Shown piece by piece: positions 63,132 through 64,000 of a stretch of DNA of 64,000 nt. The number at the start of each line of letters is the position of its first letter. The first letter of the stretch is position 1. The notes under the pieces were generated by a model, which saw nothing but the letters and a program-made list of their open reading frames with translations, searched no databases and was not told the origin of the DNA. Source of the DNA: Bacteroidota bacterium (lineage in GTDB: Bacteria; Bacteroidota; Bacteroidia; Bacteroidales; JAGONC01). The position numbers and the translations under genes were made by a program. Where the stretch lies: positions 1 through 64,000 of the forward strand of contig JAPLDP010000076.1 in assembly GCA_026391695.1 (NCBI GenBank). The letters run 5' to 3'.

Positions 63132-63830
63132 AAAGAGCTTCCAGAGCGCATCAGAGGATGGCGGTTCTGCAGTAATTGTCACAAGTTCCTTTTTTATTGG
63201 ATGCACAAACTCCACCTTAAAAGAGTGTAAATGTATGGAACCATCGTCATTGCTGCGCGGATAACCATACTTCAGATCTCCTTTAACCGGGCATCCAATG
63301 TATGCCAGTTGAGCCCTGATCTGGTGATGACGGCCGGTCAGCAGATTGACCTCCAAAAGGTGATATTTGTCACTGGAGCCGATAATCCTGTATATCAGTT
63401 CAGCCTTCAACCCCCCTTTTTTTTCGTCTGTATAAACGTACGTCTTATTTTTTTCCTCGTTTCTCCTGAGATAATGTATGAGGTGGCCGGAGTCTTCCGG
63501 CGGCTTATCTTTCACAACAGCCCAGTAGGTCTTATGAATGGTTCCTTCACGTAACATTTCATTAAGCCGGGCCAGCGCTTTGCTTGTTTTGGCAAACAAA
63601 ACGATGCCGCTCACAGGCCTGTCCAGCCGGTGAACCACACCAAGGAAAACATTCCCCGGCTTCCGGTATTTCTCTTTCAGATATCTTTTGAGGATCTCAC
63701 TTAACGGCTCATCCCCGGTCTTATCACCTTGTACAATTTCAGACGGACGTTTGTTAAAAACCAGCAGGTGATTGTCTTCGTATAGGAGGCGGTTTTCAAT
63801 GTCCTGAAATTCTGACATTAATGAGAGCAT
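63099..63830 (-). CDS. RluA-family pseudouridine synthase
   Basis: The 243-residue protein has the RluA family motif VVHRLDRPVSGIVLFAKTSK with the catalytic aspartate in HRLD, and LLTGRHHQIRAQLAYIGCPV near the C-terminus. It converts uridine to pseudouridine in rRNA or tRNA. No S4 domain is present, so it is the short RluA/RluC-type. The final residues and stop codon come from a tandem repeat, suggesting a changed C-terminus. Confidence 0.92.
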   Translation of the reverse strand: MLSLMSEFQDIENRLLYEDNHLLVFNKRPSEIVQGDKTGDEPLSEILKRYLKEKYRKPGNVFLGVVHRLDRPVSGIVLFAKTSKALARLNEMLREGTIHKTYWAVVKDKPPEDSGHLIHYLRRNEEKNKTYVYTDEKKGGLKAELIYRIIGSSDKYHLLEVNLLTGRHHQIRAQLAYIGCPVKGDLKYGYPRSNDDGSIHLHSFKVEFVHPIKKELVTITAEPPSSDALWKLFSRQAAVGSRQ

Positions 63831-63836
63831 GACAGG

Positions 63837-64000
63837 TTAATACTGTTCGCGTTCATTGGGGAAATCCCTTGTCTTCACATCATGTATATAGGACTGCACC
63901 GATCCTTTTATCTCCTCTTTGAGGTTATGGTAGCGTCGCAGAAACCGCGGTGAAAACTCCTGTGTGATTCCCAGCATATCGTGTATGACAAGCACCTGGC
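63837..64000 (-). CDS. panB: 3-methyl-2-oxobutanoate hydroxymethyltransferase, C-terminal part
   Basis: The last 54 codons of a gene that continues beyond the window end: QVLVIHDMLGITQEFSPRFL, then RRYHNLKEEIKGSVQSYIHD and VKTRDFPNEREQY followed by TAA (63837-63839). The DMLG...F-PRFLRRY pattern is diagnostic of PanB, the first pantothenate-synthesis enzyme. It lies 6 bases upstream of the pseudouridine synthase ATG on the same strand. Confidence 0.87.
   Translation of the reverse strand, partial: QVLVIHDMLGITQEFSPRFLRRYHNLKEEIKGSVQSYIHDVKTRDFPNEREQY

Noticed and set aside
1-64000. CRISPR arrays, tRNA and rRNA genes
   Set aside because: No regularly spaced direct repeats with unique spacers and no recognisable tRNA or rRNA sequences were seen.

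Overview
The window looks like a chromosome segment from an anaerobic member of the Bacteroidetes (Bacteroidales-like). The evidence is a type IX secretion C-terminal sorting domain, gliding-type ABC transporter genes gldF/gldG, a TonB-dependent receptor with an N-terminal carboxypeptidase-regulatory-like domain, and many promoters with the Bacteroidetes -7 box TAnnTTTG and no clear Shine-Dalgarno sequences. Redox genes of the NuoEFG and NfnAB families suggest flavin-based electron transfer between NAD(H), NADP(H) and ferredoxin.

Region 1 (1-6,700) is an accessory array of toxin-antitoxin (TA) modules, all on the plus strand. An IS1380-type element, whose transposase has lost its first catalytic aspartate, interrupts a parE toxin gene. 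Then come a higBA module, a DUF433/PIN-like DUF5615 module, a second higBA type, and a higBA module whose toxin is broken by an amber codon. Each of these five units is followed by a copy of the same degenerate intergenic repeat (R1-R5), and three are followed by an imperfect dyad resembling an integron attC site. The layout looks like a cassette array, but no integrase is visible. R3 carries a MITE-like insertion.

Region 2 (6,700-11,110) holds one large secreted multidomain protein exported by the type IX system.

Region 3 (11,110-39,200) is the metabolic core. It has two paralogous NuoE-NuoF-NuoG sets (one NuoG is fused to a GltD/NfnB-like flavoprotein), two NfnA-NfnB pairs, and an unfamiliar cysteine-rich zinc-ribbon family present as two free double-module proteins and as one module fused to an NfnB. 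A GAF/receiver-like/PPDK-N protein without a phosphotransfer histidine domain and a glutamate dehydrogenase follow. A GT87 mannosyltransferase-like protein, a DEAD-box helicase with a long leader, and a small regulator/membrane-protein pair sit inside this region.

Region 4 (39,200-49,950) carries an O-antigen ligase-like protein, a DUF4340 protein and gldG/gldF. An A+T-rich block (type IIG restriction-modification protein, XRE-ImmA/IrrE protein, DUF4411 PIN protein) lies between DUF4340 and gldG and looks like an inserted defence island.

Region 5 (49,950-64,000) is ordinary chromosome: a SAM hydrolase-type protein, phoH, purC, a sugar aminotransferase and a sugar transferase, a transglutaminase-like protein, a nucleoside phosphorylase, cinA, rpmB, a TonB-dependent receptor, rocD, an RluA-type pseudouridine synthase, and the 3' end of panB.
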